Of a DNA stretch of 57,079 bases, positions 25,801 to 34,058 are shown in pieces. This DNA comes from Bryobacteraceae bacterium (GTDB lineage Bacteria; Acidobacteriota; Terriglobia; Bryobacterales; Bryobacteraceae): NCBI GenBank assembly GCA_025980665.1, contig JAICXC010000015.1, positions 1 to 57,079 of the forward strand, read 5' to 3'. Positions within the stretch are counted from its first letter, which is position 1; the number at the start of each line of letters is the position of its first letter. The notes beneath the pieces were generated by a model, which saw nothing but the letters and a program-made list of their open reading frames with translations, ran no database searches and was not told the DNA's origin. Both the position numbers and the translations under genes were made by a program.

Positions 25801-26150
25801 AGCTGCTGCTGGATGAGAATCTGTCTCCGCTTCACACGCGCGCGCTTCGCGAGCTGGGGCACGATGCCGTTTCTGTCGTTGAATGCGGACTTTCTGGAGC
25901 CGACGATTCCGTGGTCCGCGCTTTCGCAATCGAAAACGGCAGGATACTCGTTACGCTCGATGCCGACTTTGCGAATGTCTTGCGCTACCCTCCGTCAAAC
26001 ACGCCGGGCGTGATACGCCTCAAAGTTCATCCGGCAACTGAGGGAGCAATCGATGTCCTTCTCCGTTCCACGATTCTTCGATTAGCCAGAATGAACCTGG
26101 ACGGAAAGCTGGTCGTGGCGGACCCGAAAAGAATCCGGATCCGCGGCTGA
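25797..26150 (+). CDS. DUF5615 PIN-like toxin
   Basis: A 117-residue protein starting at GTG 25797. It has the DUF5615/Mut7-C-like PIN fold: first acidic residues in KLLLDENLSP, a central ELGHDAVSVVECGLSGADD, and the catalytic-like ILVTLDADFANVL. These Asp residues would hold Mg2+ for RNA cleavage. It is the partner of the DUF433 antitoxin encoded immediately upstream. It ends 46 bases before the end of the convergent minus-strand gene, with an inverted repeat between. Confidence 0.85.
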   Translation: MKLLLDENLSPLHTRALRELGHDAVSVVECGLSGADDSVVRAFAIENGRILVTLDADFANVLRYPPSNTPGVIRLKVHPATEGAIDVLLRSTILRLARMNLDGKLVVADPKRIRIRG

Positions 26151-26163
26151 TCTCGCGATGAAT

Positions 26164-26185
26164 GAATGAACATTTGCGTTCATTC
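26164..26185. repeat. Inverted repeat between convergent genes
   Basis: GAATGAAC at 26164-26171 and its complement GTTCATTC at 26178-26185 flank a 6-base loop. It lies between the toxin gene and a convergent gene. There is no run of T on either side, so it is at best a weak bidirectional terminator. Confidence 0.45.
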
Positions 26186-26196
26186 GCGGCGATTAA

Positions 26197-26499
26197 CTAG
26201 CTCTCCTCGATCTCGCGCGGGATGCGCATCAGTCGCTCCGCAAAGCTTTCTGTCGCCTGACGGTCGCCCGTGAGACCCATGTTCTCAGTCTCTACGCTCC
26301 AGAGATAGTCGGAAAGCTCCTGCGAACGGCCAGTGATTAATAACGTGTAGATATGGGGCGCGTAAGAATCATACTCATCCTGTGCCTGAGGAACATCTTT
26401 AACGCCAATTGAATCCCACTCCCTCAGAAGGGCTGATTTGATTGCCGTTAGATATCGCTCGGCTTCAGCCAATGCTGTTTTGCGGGATGAGTCGCGCAC
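26197..26499 (-). CDS. Small protein with EWDxIGV/DEYD motif, unknown
   Basis: A 100-residue protein starting at GTG 26499. The visible motif is LLREWDSIGVKDVPQAQDEYDSYAPH followed by a helix. This EWDxIGV...DEYD layout appears in small proteins annotated as DUF1871-like or hypothetical, some encoded near toxins as possible immunity proteins. Which of these applies is not clear. It lies 5 bases downstream of the end of the pyruvate dehydrogenase gene on the same strand, and 46 bases from the toxin gene's end. No signal or membrane segment is present. Confidence 0.6.
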   Translation of the reverse strand: MRDSSRKTALAEAERYLTAIKSALLREWDSIGVKDVPQAQDEYDSYAPHIYTLLITGRSQELSDYLWSVETENMGLTGDRQATESFAERLMRIPREIEES

Positions 26500-26504
26500 G
26501 ACAC

Positions 26505-29195
26505 CTACGTTCTGGCAGGATCTTTGCGCTCCGGATCGAAACCCATCTCCGCGACCGCCGCCGCGGCTTTCTTCGCGTCGATCTTACCTTCGCGAGCCAG
26601 CGCCGACAGCGTGGCTTGCACGATTGCTTCCGCCGAAATCTCGAAGAACGCGCGCAGATGCTCGCGATTCTCGCTGCGACCGAACCCGTCCGTCCCCAGC
26701 GAATTCAGCCGTCCCGGCAGCCATTGTGCGAGCTGATCCGGGATGATCTTCATGTAATCCGACGAAGCGATGATCGGGCCGTTCGAGCCTTCAAGCGCCG
26801 TCACAATATAAGGAGTCTTGCGCGGTTCAGCAGGATGCAGCCGGTTCCAGCGCTCGCTCTCCAGAGCATCGCGGCGAAGCTCGTTGTAACTGGTCACCGA
26901 CCAGACATCCGCCGCGACCTCATATCGCTCGGCCAGGATTTTCTGAGCCTTCAATGCTTCATTCAACATTGGACCGCTGCCGAATAGTTGAGCGATCGCG
27001 GGACCCTTTTCCGCCGGCTTGTATTTATACAGCCCGCGCAGAATCCCTTCGCGGATGTGCTCGCCTTCCGGCATCGGAGGCTGCACGTAGTTTTCGTTGT
27101 AGACGGTTAGGTAGTAGAAGTGATCTTCCATTTCCTGATACATGCGACGGATGCCGTCCTGCACGATCACGGCCAGCTCATAGGCATACGCCGGATCGTA
27201 GGTGATGCACGTCGGCACGGTGCTGGCGTGCACCGGACTATGGCCGTCCTGATGCTGCAATCCTTCGCCGAGCAGTGTCGTGCGCCCGGCGGTGCCGCCC
27301 ATCAGGAACCCTTTACCGCGTGAATCGGCGAAGGCCCAGATCAGGTCGCCTACGCGCTGGAATCCGAACATCGAATAGTAAATGAAGAACGGAATCATCG
27401 GCACGCCGTAGTTGGCGTAAGCCGTACCGGCAGCGATGCACGAAGCCATCGAGCCCGCCTCGGTAATGCCTTCTTCGAGAATCTGCCCGTCCTTGGCTTC
27501 CTTGTAGTACAGCAGGACGTTCGAGTCCACAGGTTTATACTTCTGCCCCTGGCTGGCGTAAATGCCGCGCTCCCGGAATAGCGACTCCATTCCAAACGTT
27601 CGGGCTTCGTCCGGAACGATGGGCACCACTAGCTTGCCGATCTCGGTCTTGAACAGAGCCTTCAGGATGCTGACAAACGCCGCTGTCGTGGAGGCTTCGC
27701 GATCACGAGAACCGCCCGTAACATCGTGGAAAATTTCGAGCGGCGGCGCCTTGATCTCGATCGGCTTGACCTTGCGCTCCGGCAGGCTGCCTCCCTGCGC
27801 TTCCACTCTGCTCCGCAGATACTTCATCTCGACGGAATCTTCCGCCGGCCTGTAGAAATCGACGTGCTGAACCATCTCATCGCTGAGCGGAAGACTGAAC
27901 CGGTCGCGGATCTTTATCAGATCGGAATCGGTGAGCTTCTTCTGCTGATGCGCTGTCATCCTGCCTTCGGCGATCTCCCCCAGCCCGTAGCCCTTCACGG
28001 TCTTAGCCAAAATTACCGTGGGCTGGCCTTGCGCCATCATGGCGCGCCGGTAGGCGTTGAACACTTTTATGGGATCGAGCCCGCCGCGGCGAAGGTTCCA
28101 CAGCTCGTCGTCGCTCATGTGCTCCACGAGTTTCAGCAGCTCAGGATACTTGCCAAAGAACTCTTTCCGGAGAAAAGCCCCGTCGTTCGCGCGGAAGGTC
28201 TGGTATTCGCCATCCACGCATTCGTGCATGCGCTTGATCAGCAAACCGCTCGAATCGCGGGCCAGTAGATCGTCCCAACCCGCGCCCCAGACCACCTTGA
28301 TGACGTTCCATCCGGCGCCCAGGAACGCAGCCTCCAGCTCCTGAATGATGTGGCCGTTGCCCCGCACAGGGCCATCCAGCCGCTGCAGGTTGCAGTTCAC
28401 CACGAAGATCAGGTTGTCCAGCCGCTCGCGCGAAGCGAGCGTGGTCGCGCCCAAGCTTTCCGGTTCGTCGGTTTCACCGTCGCCGATGAACGCCCAAACC
28501 TTACGCCCGGTCGCGGGAATCACACCGCGATTCTCCAGATACCGCATGAAGCGAGCCTGATAGATCGCCGCGATCGGGCCCAGTCCCATGGACACCGTCG
28601 GAAATTGCCAGAAGTTCGGCATCAGCCAGGGATGCGGATATGACGACAATCCCGGGTGGTCCCGCAGCTCATGGCGGAAATTTTCCAGATGCTTCTCGCT
28701 GAGCCGCCCTTCAAGGTAAGCCCGGCTGTAAACGCCCGGCGAAGCATGGCCCTGGAAGTACACGAAATCGCCCGGCAACTTGGTCCCATCAGGCCCTGGA
28801 TAGGAGCCCCGGAAAAAATGGTTGTACCCGACCTCGAGCATCGTCGCCAGCGACGCATACGTCGCTAAATGGCCGCCGATATTCGCGTCGTATTTGTTAG
28901 CGCGAACCACCATGGCGGTGGCATTCCACCGGACCAGGCTTTTGATCCGCCGCTCGATGGCGCGGTCGCCCGGATAGGCGACTTCTTCCTCAGGCGGAAT
29001 GGTGTTGATATAGGGGGTATTCCAGCGCAAGGGGACTTGTACGCCGAGGTTCGCTGCGCGTTCCATCAGGCGTTCGAGCAGGTAGCTGGCCCGGTCAGGC
29101 CCTGCCTCGTCGATCATCTCGTCGAGAGCTTCCACCCACTCGGAAGTCTCCAGAGGATTGAGGTCGTCAGGAGCGTCTACTTTGGCTTTCAACAT
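26505..29195 (-). CDS. aceE: Pyruvate dehydrogenase E1 component, homodimeric type
   Basis: An 896-residue protein, close to E. coli AceE (887). ATG 29195 is preferred because the next in-frame upstream residues do not look like the family. The thiamine diphosphate motif begins at AFIGDGETDEPES and ends at FVVNCNLQRLDGP. Conserved blocks include YFQGHASPGVYSRAYLEGR and PFFIYYSMFGFQRVGDLIWA. It decarboxylates pyruvate and transfers the acetyl group to the lipoyl domain of E2. No aceF or lpd gene is next to it in the window, so the complex partners must lie elsewhere. It is divergent from the cytochrome gene. Confidence 0.95.
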   Translation of the reverse strand: MLKAKVDAPDDLNPLETSEWVEALDEMIDEAGPDRASYLLERLMERAANLGVQVPLRWNTPYINTIPPEEEVAYPGDRAIERRIKSLVRWNATAMVVRANKYDANIGGHLATYASLATMLEVGYNHFFRGSYPGPDGTKLPGDFVYFQGHASPGVYSRAYLEGRLSEKHLENFRHELRDHPGLSSYPHPWLMPNFWQFPTVSMGLGPIAAIYQARFMRYLENRGVIPATGRKVWAFIGDGETDEPESLGATTLASRERLDNLIFVVNCNLQRLDGPVRGNGHIIQELEAAFLGAGWNVIKVVWGAGWDDLLARDSSGLLIKRMHECVDGEYQTFRANDGAFLRKEFFGKYPELLKLVEHMSDDELWNLRRGGLDPIKVFNAYRRAMMAQGQPTVILAKTVKGYGLGEIAEGRMTAHQQKKLTDSDLIKIRDRFSLPLSDEMVQHVDFYRPAEDSVEMKYLRSRVEAQGGSLPERKVKPIEIKAPPLEIFHDVTGGSRDREASTTAAFVSILKALFKTEIGKLVVPIVPDEARTFGMESLFRERGIYASQGQKYKPVDSNVLLYYKEAKDGQILEEGITEAGSMASCIAAGTAYANYGVPMIPFFIYYSMFGFQRVGDLIWAFADSRGKGFLMGGTAGRTTLLGEGLQHQDGHSPVHASTVPTCITYDPAYAYELAVIVQDGIRRMYQEMEDHFYYLTVYNENYVQPPMPEGEHIREGILRGLYKYKPAEKGPAIAQLFGSGPMLNEALKAQKILAERYEVAADVWSVTSYNELRRDALESERWNRLHPAEPRKTPYIVTALEGSNGPIIASSDYMKIIPDQLAQWLPGRLNSLGTDGFGRSENREHLRAFFEISAEAIVQATLSALAREGKIDAKKAAAAVAEMGFDPERKDPART

Positions 29196-29248
29196 GGGGG
29201 GTAAATACCAAGGTACCATCCCTCCCAGCCGGGTCGCGAGCGCCCAAG

Positions 29249-29275
29249 TGCCACCATCACTTACGAGTGGTGGCA
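29249..29275. promoter_or_regulatory. Inverted repeat between divergent aceE and cytochrome genes
   Basis: TGCCACCA at 29249-29256 and its exact complement TGGTGGCA at 29268-29275 flank an 11-base spacer. The site lies 12 bases before the cytochrome start and 54 bases before aceE, where an operator for either gene would be expected. It does not match the known PdhR consensus. Its role as operator is inference. Confidence 0.3.
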
Positions 29276-29287
29276 TAAACTAAACAG

Positions 29288-29701
29288 ATGCGCGCTCTGC
29301 AGATTATCCTCGGTGTCATCCTCGTCGGAGGCTTGATCGCGACTGTCTGGTTCATGGTCACGGCCCCGACGGTGCAGGCGCCGGTTTCCAAGGCCACGCC
29401 CGTCGAAATCACACAGGCGCCGCTGCGGACCGACATCCCGCCACCGGATACCATCGTTTTCGATAACAAGTACGGAAAGGTGACCTTTACCCACAAACTG
29501 CACTATGAGCGGGTCAACGGCAATTGCACGGTTTGCCATACCAAAATCTTTCCTCAGTCGCGCGCGCCGATTAATTACGGCAAGGCCCTGCATCGCGTGG
29601 CCGAGGCGGAAGGAACCGCCTGTGCGTTCTGTCACCGTGTGGGAGGAACTTCCTTCGCGGCCGATAGTCATTGCGTTAAGTGCCACGAATCAAAGCAGTA
29701 A
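29288..29701 (+). CDS. Triheme cytochrome c7-like protein
   Basis: A 137-residue protein with an N-terminal anchor or signal helix (LQIILGVILVGGLIATVWFMV), a spacer, and a domain with three c-type heme sites: CTVCH (80-84), CAFCH (112-116) and CVKCH (129-133). A FTHKLH block offers distal His ligands, as in the c7/c3 families. It would sit in the periplasm as an electron carrier. The gene is immediately upstream of an ECF sigma gene and the ccm locus needed to attach its hemes. Confidence 0.9.
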   Translation: MRALQIILGVILVGGLIATVWFMVTAPTVQAPVSKATPVEITQAPLRTDIPPPDTIVFDNKYGKVTFTHKLHYERVNGNCTVCHTKIFPQSRAPINYGKALHRVAEAEGTACAFCHRVGGTSFAADSHCVKCHESKQ

Positions 29702-29730
29702 CGTCTGATTCCGTGTAAAGTGAGGGTGGT

Positions 29731-30375
29731 ATGCCTCCCAGCGAAAAACCAGGGAAGAAACCCCCGCTATCGAACGTCTTACCGGGTGAAATCGGCATGG
29801 TCCTGGGTGTGAATCACCGCGATGTGGTTGAGGCCTGTCAGCGTGGCGACGACGACGCGTTTCGTGTGCTTTTTGAGACTCATAAGGATCGGGTCTACTC
29901 GATTGCGCTACGCTATTCGGGAAATTCGACGGCCGCCATGGATATCGCCCAGGATACGTTTGTGAAGCTCCTGTCGAACATCGGCCAGTTTCGGGGCGAT
30001 TCCAGCTTCGAATCGTGGCTGTACCGGCTGGTGGTCAACACCTGTCTGGATCATCACCGCAAGCGGAGGCGATTCTTGCCGCTGCTAGAGGAAGGGTTGG
30101 AGGAAGCGCTGGACGTGTTCCGGGCGCCCCGTGAAAGCGCTCTACAAGATCTGCTCCGGGAGGAGCAAACGGAGCGCGTCCAGCAGGTAGTGGCCCAGTT
30201 GCCCGAAGAACAAAGGATTGTGGTCGTGCTGCGTTATACCGACGGTCTCTCATACGAACAAATCGCGGACCTGCTGGGTTGCCGCAGGGGCACAGTAGCG
30301 TCGCGCCTGAACCGCGCCCATAAGGCGCTGGAGCGGCGCCTGTCCTATTTGAGGCCACGAGAGGTAAGGCAGTAA
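29731..30375 (+). CDS. ECF RNA polymerase sigma factor
   Basis: A 214-residue sigma factor. After a ~30-residue leader, region 2 reads ACQRGDDDAFRVLFETHKDRVYSIALR and AMDIAQDTFVKLL; region 4 has LPEEQRIVVVLRYTDGLSYEQIADLLGCRRGTVASRLNRA. It would direct transcription of a small regulon. The stop overlaps the start of the anti-sigma-like gene (TAATG), the usual arrangement for a sigma/anti-sigma pair. The pair lies between a multiheme cytochrome gene and ccmE, so cytochrome biogenesis or redox stress is the likely theme (inference). Confidence 0.9.
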   Translation: MPPSEKPGKKPPLSNVLPGEIGMVLGVNHRDVVEACQRGDDDAFRVLFETHKDRVYSIALRYSGNSTAAMDIAQDTFVKLLSNIGQFRGDSSFESWLYRLVVNTCLDHHRKRRRFLPLLEEGLEEALDVFRAPRESALQDLLREEQTERVQQVVAQLPEEQRIVVVLRYTDGLSYEQIADLLGCRRGTVASRLNRAHKALERRLSYLRPREVRQ

Positions 30376-31010
30376 TGAAGGCAGGAAACATGAAGAAGGA
30401 CTTGCATGAAACGGAGCTAAGCCGGCACCTGGGTCCGGTCCAGGCGCCTGACGAATTGTGGGACCGCGTGCATAACACCCACGTGGTTAAGTTGCGGCCT
30501 AGCCGTGGAGGAATGACTTGGCAGTGGGCCGCAGCCGCGCTCGCAACGATAGCCATCGTAGCGGGAGTGACGATCTGGCAGAATCGCGAGATCAGCGGTG
30601 AGGAGCGCGCCGTTGGCGCATTGAGCCGCACGCCGGATCAGCTTCAGTTTCGATCGGCGGATCTTTCCGAGATCCGCACATGGGTCAAGTCCGATACCGG
30701 GATGGACGTTCCTCTGCCGGTCCGCACGGCTTCGTCGGTTCAGCTTATCGGAGCCTATGTGAACCGGAAAGGTACCCCCACAGCCGAGATCTCGTATCGC
30801 GTCGCTGGCATGGATGCCACCTTGGTGGTCTCCAAAATCCCCATGGAAGGCGATGGCCGGCATGCGTTCGTCAAAAGCGGCTCCTATCATGGGACAAGCT
30901 ATCAGTCCTGGACCATGCGCGGGCAGATGTACACCATCGCTTCGGCGGACGCCAAGGTAGGATGCCTGCTGTGCCACAGTACCGGAGCTCCTCGGGCACG
31001 CGAAAACTAA
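30375..31010 (+). CDS. Membrane anti-sigma-like protein with C-terminal CXXCH heme motif
   Basis: A 211-residue protein coupled to the sigma gene. The cytoplasmic part (1-47) has LSRHLGPVQAPDELWDRV, as in acidobacterial anti-sigma proteins, without a clear HxxxCxxC zinc site. One membrane helix spans ~48-67 (WQWAAAALATIAIVAGVTIW). The periplasmic part is beta-rich and ends with GCLLCHSTGAP: CXXCH at 197-201 is a canonical c-type heme attachment site. If hemylated by the Ccm machinery encoded next, the protein could report heme or redox state to the sigma factor. The anti-sigma role is inferred from position and layout. Confidence 0.7.
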   Translation: MKAGNMKKDLHETELSRHLGPVQAPDELWDRVHNTHVVKLRPSRGGMTWQWAAAALATIAIVAGVTIWQNREISGEERAVGALSRTPDQLQFRSADLSEIRTWVKSDTGMDVPLPVRTASSVQLIGAYVNRKGTPTAEISYRVAGMDATLVVSKIPMEGDGRHAFVKSGSYHGTSYQSWTMRGQMYTIASADAKVGCLLCHSTGAPRAREN

Positions 31011-31067
31011 AGGCGTAAACAGAACGATTCAAAGTAAGCGGTATACTGTTACGTAGAGCAAATTCCC

Positions 31068-31499
31068 ATGAACAAAAACATCAAGTTCGGGCTGATTATC
31101 GCGGTGATTCTGGGCACCCTGGGATGGCTTGCGGCGGGCGGCGTCAAAGAGACCGCCAGCTACTACAAGGAAATCGCCGAACTGGAGAGACTCGCGCCCA
31201 ACGAAAAGGTGGATAAGCGCCTGCGCGTGGGCGGCGACGTCGAGCTAAATTCGATCAGCCGCGATGGACGCGATGTGCATTTTGTTCTGGTGCAGCAGAA
31301 AGACGGAGTGAAGCGGCGCCTTAATGTTATCTATAGCGGAACGGATCCGCTGCCCGACACGTTCAAGGACAACGCACCTTGCCAGGCTCTGGTCGATGGC
31401 AAGCTCGGCTCCGACAATGTGTTCCATGCCACCAAACTCCAGGCTAAGTGCGCTTCGAAGTATGAAGCCAAGCCGGTGGCTCCTGTGACGCGCGGCTAA
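31068..31499 (+). CDS. ccmE: Cytochrome c maturation heme chaperone CcmE
   Basis: A 143-residue protein with an N-terminal membrane anchor and an OB-fold periplasmic domain (KRLRVGGDVELNSI, VKRRLNVIYSGTDPLPDTFKD, ALVDGKL). The heme-binding position, His in E. coli, is Cys here: C128-A-S-K-Y132, the CXXXY form known from Desulfovibrio and archaeal system I variants. It takes heme from CcmABCD and passes it to CcmF. It follows the anti-sigma gene by 57 bases, a gap that could hold a promoter (TATACT at about 31042-31047), and starts the ccm gene run. Confidence 0.9.
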   Translation: MNKNIKFGLIIAVILGTLGWLAAGGVKETASYYKEIAELERLAPNEKVDKRLRVGGDVELNSISRDGRDVHFVLVQQKDGVKRRLNVIYSGTDPLPDTFKDNAPCQALVDGKLGSDNVFHATKLQAKCASKYEAKPVAPVTRG

Positions 31500-31518
31500 G
31501 TTTTTTCGGACTCTAATT

Positions 31519-33546
31519 ATGGAAAATATCGGCTCGCTGGCGATTCTCCTGGCGTTCTGTTTCGCGGTGTACGCGTTTATCGGATCGCTGGTGGGCAAAT
31601 GGGCCAAGCGTCCCTTCCTGGGGATCAGCGCGCAACGCGCGGTCTATTGCGTGTGGGCTCTGCTCACCTGCGCCGCCGGAGTTCTCCTCTACTCGCTGAT
31701 CAAGGGCGATTTCCGCATGGCCTACGTGTGGGCCACCAGCAACCACACCATGCAGATGCAGTACAAGGTCGCGGCCTGGTGGGGCGGCCAGGAAGGCTCG
31801 CTCCTGTTGTGGTCCTGGCTGCTGTCGACCTACGCCGCCATCATCGTATTTCAAAACCGCCGCAAGTTCCGCGAAATGATGCCGTATGTGATCGCGGTGC
31901 TGATGTTCACGCAGATCTTCTTTTTGATCCTGAACGGATTCGTGGCCAGCCCCTTCAAGATGATCGCCGCCGGCCGCGGCATCGTCGATATCGGCGACGG
32001 CCAGGGCCTGAATCCCCTGCTCCAATACTGGACGATGGTGATCCATCCGCCCATGCTGTACCTGGGCTACGTCGGATTCATTGCGCCGTTTGCGTTCGCG
32101 ATCGCATCGCTAGCCACCAAACAGCCTGGCGATGAATGGATCAAGACTACCCGCCGCTGGACCCTGGTCACCTGGATGTTTCAGACCACCGGCGTCCTGC
32201 TCGGCATGGGATGGGCTTACGCGGTGCTCGGCTGGGGCGGCTACTGGGGATGGGACCCGGTTGAGAACGCTTCGCTGCTGCCCTGGATCACCGCGACGGC
32301 CTTCCTGCACTCGGTCATGATGCAGGAAAAGAAGGGCATGATGAAGGTCTGGAACATGGTGCTGGTTTCCTCCACCTTCTTCTTGTGCATTTTTGGAACA
32401 TTCCTTACCCGCAGCGGCATTGTGCAGTCTGTCCACGCGTTTTCCGAAGGCCCCATTGGGAAATACTTCGTCGGATTCATGGCGATCAGTATCTCGCTGA
32501 CGGTGTACCTGATCCTCAGCCGCCTGGAATATCTGAAGAGCGAATCGCAGATGGAGAGCGTTCTCTCGCGCGAATCGAGCTTCATGTTCAATAACCTGAT
32601 TTTGCTCGCGGGCTGCTTCGCGGTGCTGTGGGGCACGCTGTTCCCCGTCATCACCGAGGCCATCATGGGTGAGAAGATCAGCGTCGATAAGCCTTTCTTC
32701 AATCGCGTGAACATTCCTATCGGGATGTTCCTGCTGCTACTGACCGGAGTCGGCCCGTTGATCGCCTGGCGCCGCAGCTCGTTTGAGAGTTTGAAGCGGT
32801 CGTTTATGTGGCCGGCCCTTTCGGGCCTATTCGTCTCACTCGCATTGTTCGCCGCCGGGATTCGCAGCTTCTACGCGCTGATGTCGTTCGGGCTGTGCGC
32901 GTTCGTGCTGGTGACCGTGGCGATCGAATTCTTCAAGGGCGCCAAAGCCATCAGCGGCAAGAGCGGATCGAATCTGCTGGTGTCGATGGTCCAGTTGACG
33001 CATCGCAACACGCGCCGCTACGGCGGATATCTGGTGCATGTCGGCATCGTGATCCTGTTCGTGGGATTCACGGGAGCCGCCTTCAACAAGGACACCACCG
33101 TGGAGCTGCCGCAGGGCGGATCGATGCAGCTGGGCGCATACACGCTTAAGGTGGTCGGATTCGAAGAGGGCATGAACGAGAACTATAGCTGGGGCCGGCC
33201 TAAGATCGCGGTGACCAAGAATGGCCAAGAGCTCCCCATGATGATGCCGGAGGAGCGTTTCTATTTCGCATCCCAGACTCCGACGCATGACATCGCTCTG
33301 CGGCGCCGCCTGAACGAAGACCTCTATATCAACTACGCCGGACCAGGCGCCAACAACAGCAACGTCATCCTTCAGGTGTACGTGAATCCGCTGGTGAGCT
33401 GGGTGTGGATCGGCTACTGGGTGGTGCTGTTCGGCACCATCATCTGCCTGATCCCCAGCAAGACCAAGCTGGTGTTCCCGCGCACCGAAGTCATTGGCGT
33501 GAGTCGTAAAGAAGTAGGACAACATGCGCAGAACATTGATGGCTAG
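31519..33546 (+). CDS. ccmF: Cytochrome c heme lyase CcmF
   Basis: A 675-residue polytopic membrane protein. The WWD heme-handling motif is present as LGWGGYWGWDPVENASLLPW. Conserved His residues flank it (around HPPMLYLGYVG and ATAFLHSVMMQ). A periplasmic domain near the C-terminus (about residues 530-625) precedes the last helix. CcmF receives heme from CcmE and ligates it to CXXCH apocytochromes. Length is normal for the family (about 650). It overlaps ccmH by 23 bases. Confidence 0.95.
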   Translation: MENIGSLAILLAFCFAVYAFIGSLVGKWAKRPFLGISAQRAVYCVWALLTCAAGVLLYSLIKGDFRMAYVWATSNHTMQMQYKVAAWWGGQEGSLLLWSWLLSTYAAIIVFQNRRKFREMMPYVIAVLMFTQIFFLILNGFVASPFKMIAAGRGIVDIGDGQGLNPLLQYWTMVIHPPMLYLGYVGFIAPFAFAIASLATKQPGDEWIKTTRRWTLVTWMFQTTGVLLGMGWAYAVLGWGGYWGWDPVENASLLPWITATAFLHSVMMQEKKGMMKVWNMVLVSSTFFLCIFGTFLTRSGIVQSVHAFSEGPIGKYFVGFMAISISLTVYLILSRLEYLKSESQMESVLSRESSFMFNNLILLAGCFAVLWGTLFPVITEAIMGEKISVDKPFFNRVNIPIGMFLLLLTGVGPLIAWRRSSFESLKRSFMWPALSGLFVSLALFAAGIRSFYALMSFGLCAFVLVTVAIEFFKGAKAISGKSGSNLLVSMVQLTHRNTRRYGGYLVHVGIVILFVGFTGAAFNKDTTVELPQGGSMQLGAYTLKVVGFEEGMNENYSWGRPKIAVTKNGQELPMMMPEERFYFASQTPTHDIALRRRLNEDLYINYAGPGANNSNVILQVYVNPLVSWVWIGYWVVLFGTIICLIPSKTKLVFPRTEVIGVSRKEVGQHAQNIDG

Positions 33547-34024
33547 AACTTCGATAGCTAGGACGTGGAAAGCCGGCCTTCTCGTGGCCGTGGCCACGGC
33601 GCTGTGCCTGGCTCAGTCCGCCACCGACTACGAAAGTCCGGCTGTAATGCACGTCGCCGGAATGCTCAACTGCAATTGCGGCTGCCATCTGCGCATGGAT
33701 TGCGTCATGCCCCCCAGTGGCCTTTGTCCGGTCTGCAAGGCCGCCCGGATCCGCATCGCGAGCATGCAGAAGGAAGGTAAGTCGGAGGGCCAGGTCCTGG
33801 ATCAATTTGTGGCCGAAAACGGCGCCGGCGTTCTGGCGGTTTCGCCTGGTCCGTGGGGTAACGCGACTCCCTATCTCGCGCTCGCTCTTGGACTCGTAAT
33901 CGTGGTTTTGTCGATCCGGTATTACCGGCACGTTCGTCCCGCGCCCGCGGTTCCCGCCGGAGACGACGCCGCGCTCTCGCGCTATCATGATCAGATCGAA
34001 AAAGACCTGTCGAAGTTGGAATAG
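33524..34024 (+). CDS. ccmH: CcmH-like cytochrome c maturation thiol protein (variant Cys motif)
   Basis: A 166-residue protein starting inside ccmF (23-base overlap), with a signal segment, a small Cys-rich domain and a C-terminal helix (PYLALALGLVIVVLSIRYY). The usual CcmH site LRCxxC is replaced by MLNCNCGCHLRMDC (Cys50, 52, 54, 60) followed by CPVC (68-71). The CxCGC form with an additional Cys pair occurs in CcmH-like proteins outside proteobacteria. It reduces apocytochrome disulfides before heme attachment. The extra CPVC pair may bind a metal or form a second redox site. Confidence 0.85.
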   Translation: MRRTLMARTSIARTWKAGLLVAVATALCLAQSATDYESPAVMHVAGMLNCNCGCHLRMDCVMPPSGLCPVCKAARIRIASMQKEGKSEGQVLDQFVAENGAGVLAVSPGPWGNATPYLALALGLVIVVLSIRYYRHVRPAPAVPAGDDAALSRYHDQIEKDLSKLE

Positions 34025-34058
34025 CGCTAGGGTTGACCAAGATTAGTTCCGACTGAAC

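Noticed and set aside
26461..26470. GGCTTCAGCC core inside the DEYD-protein gene as a third repeat copy
   Set aside because: Only the 10-base core is present; flanks and second hairpin are missing, so chance is likely.
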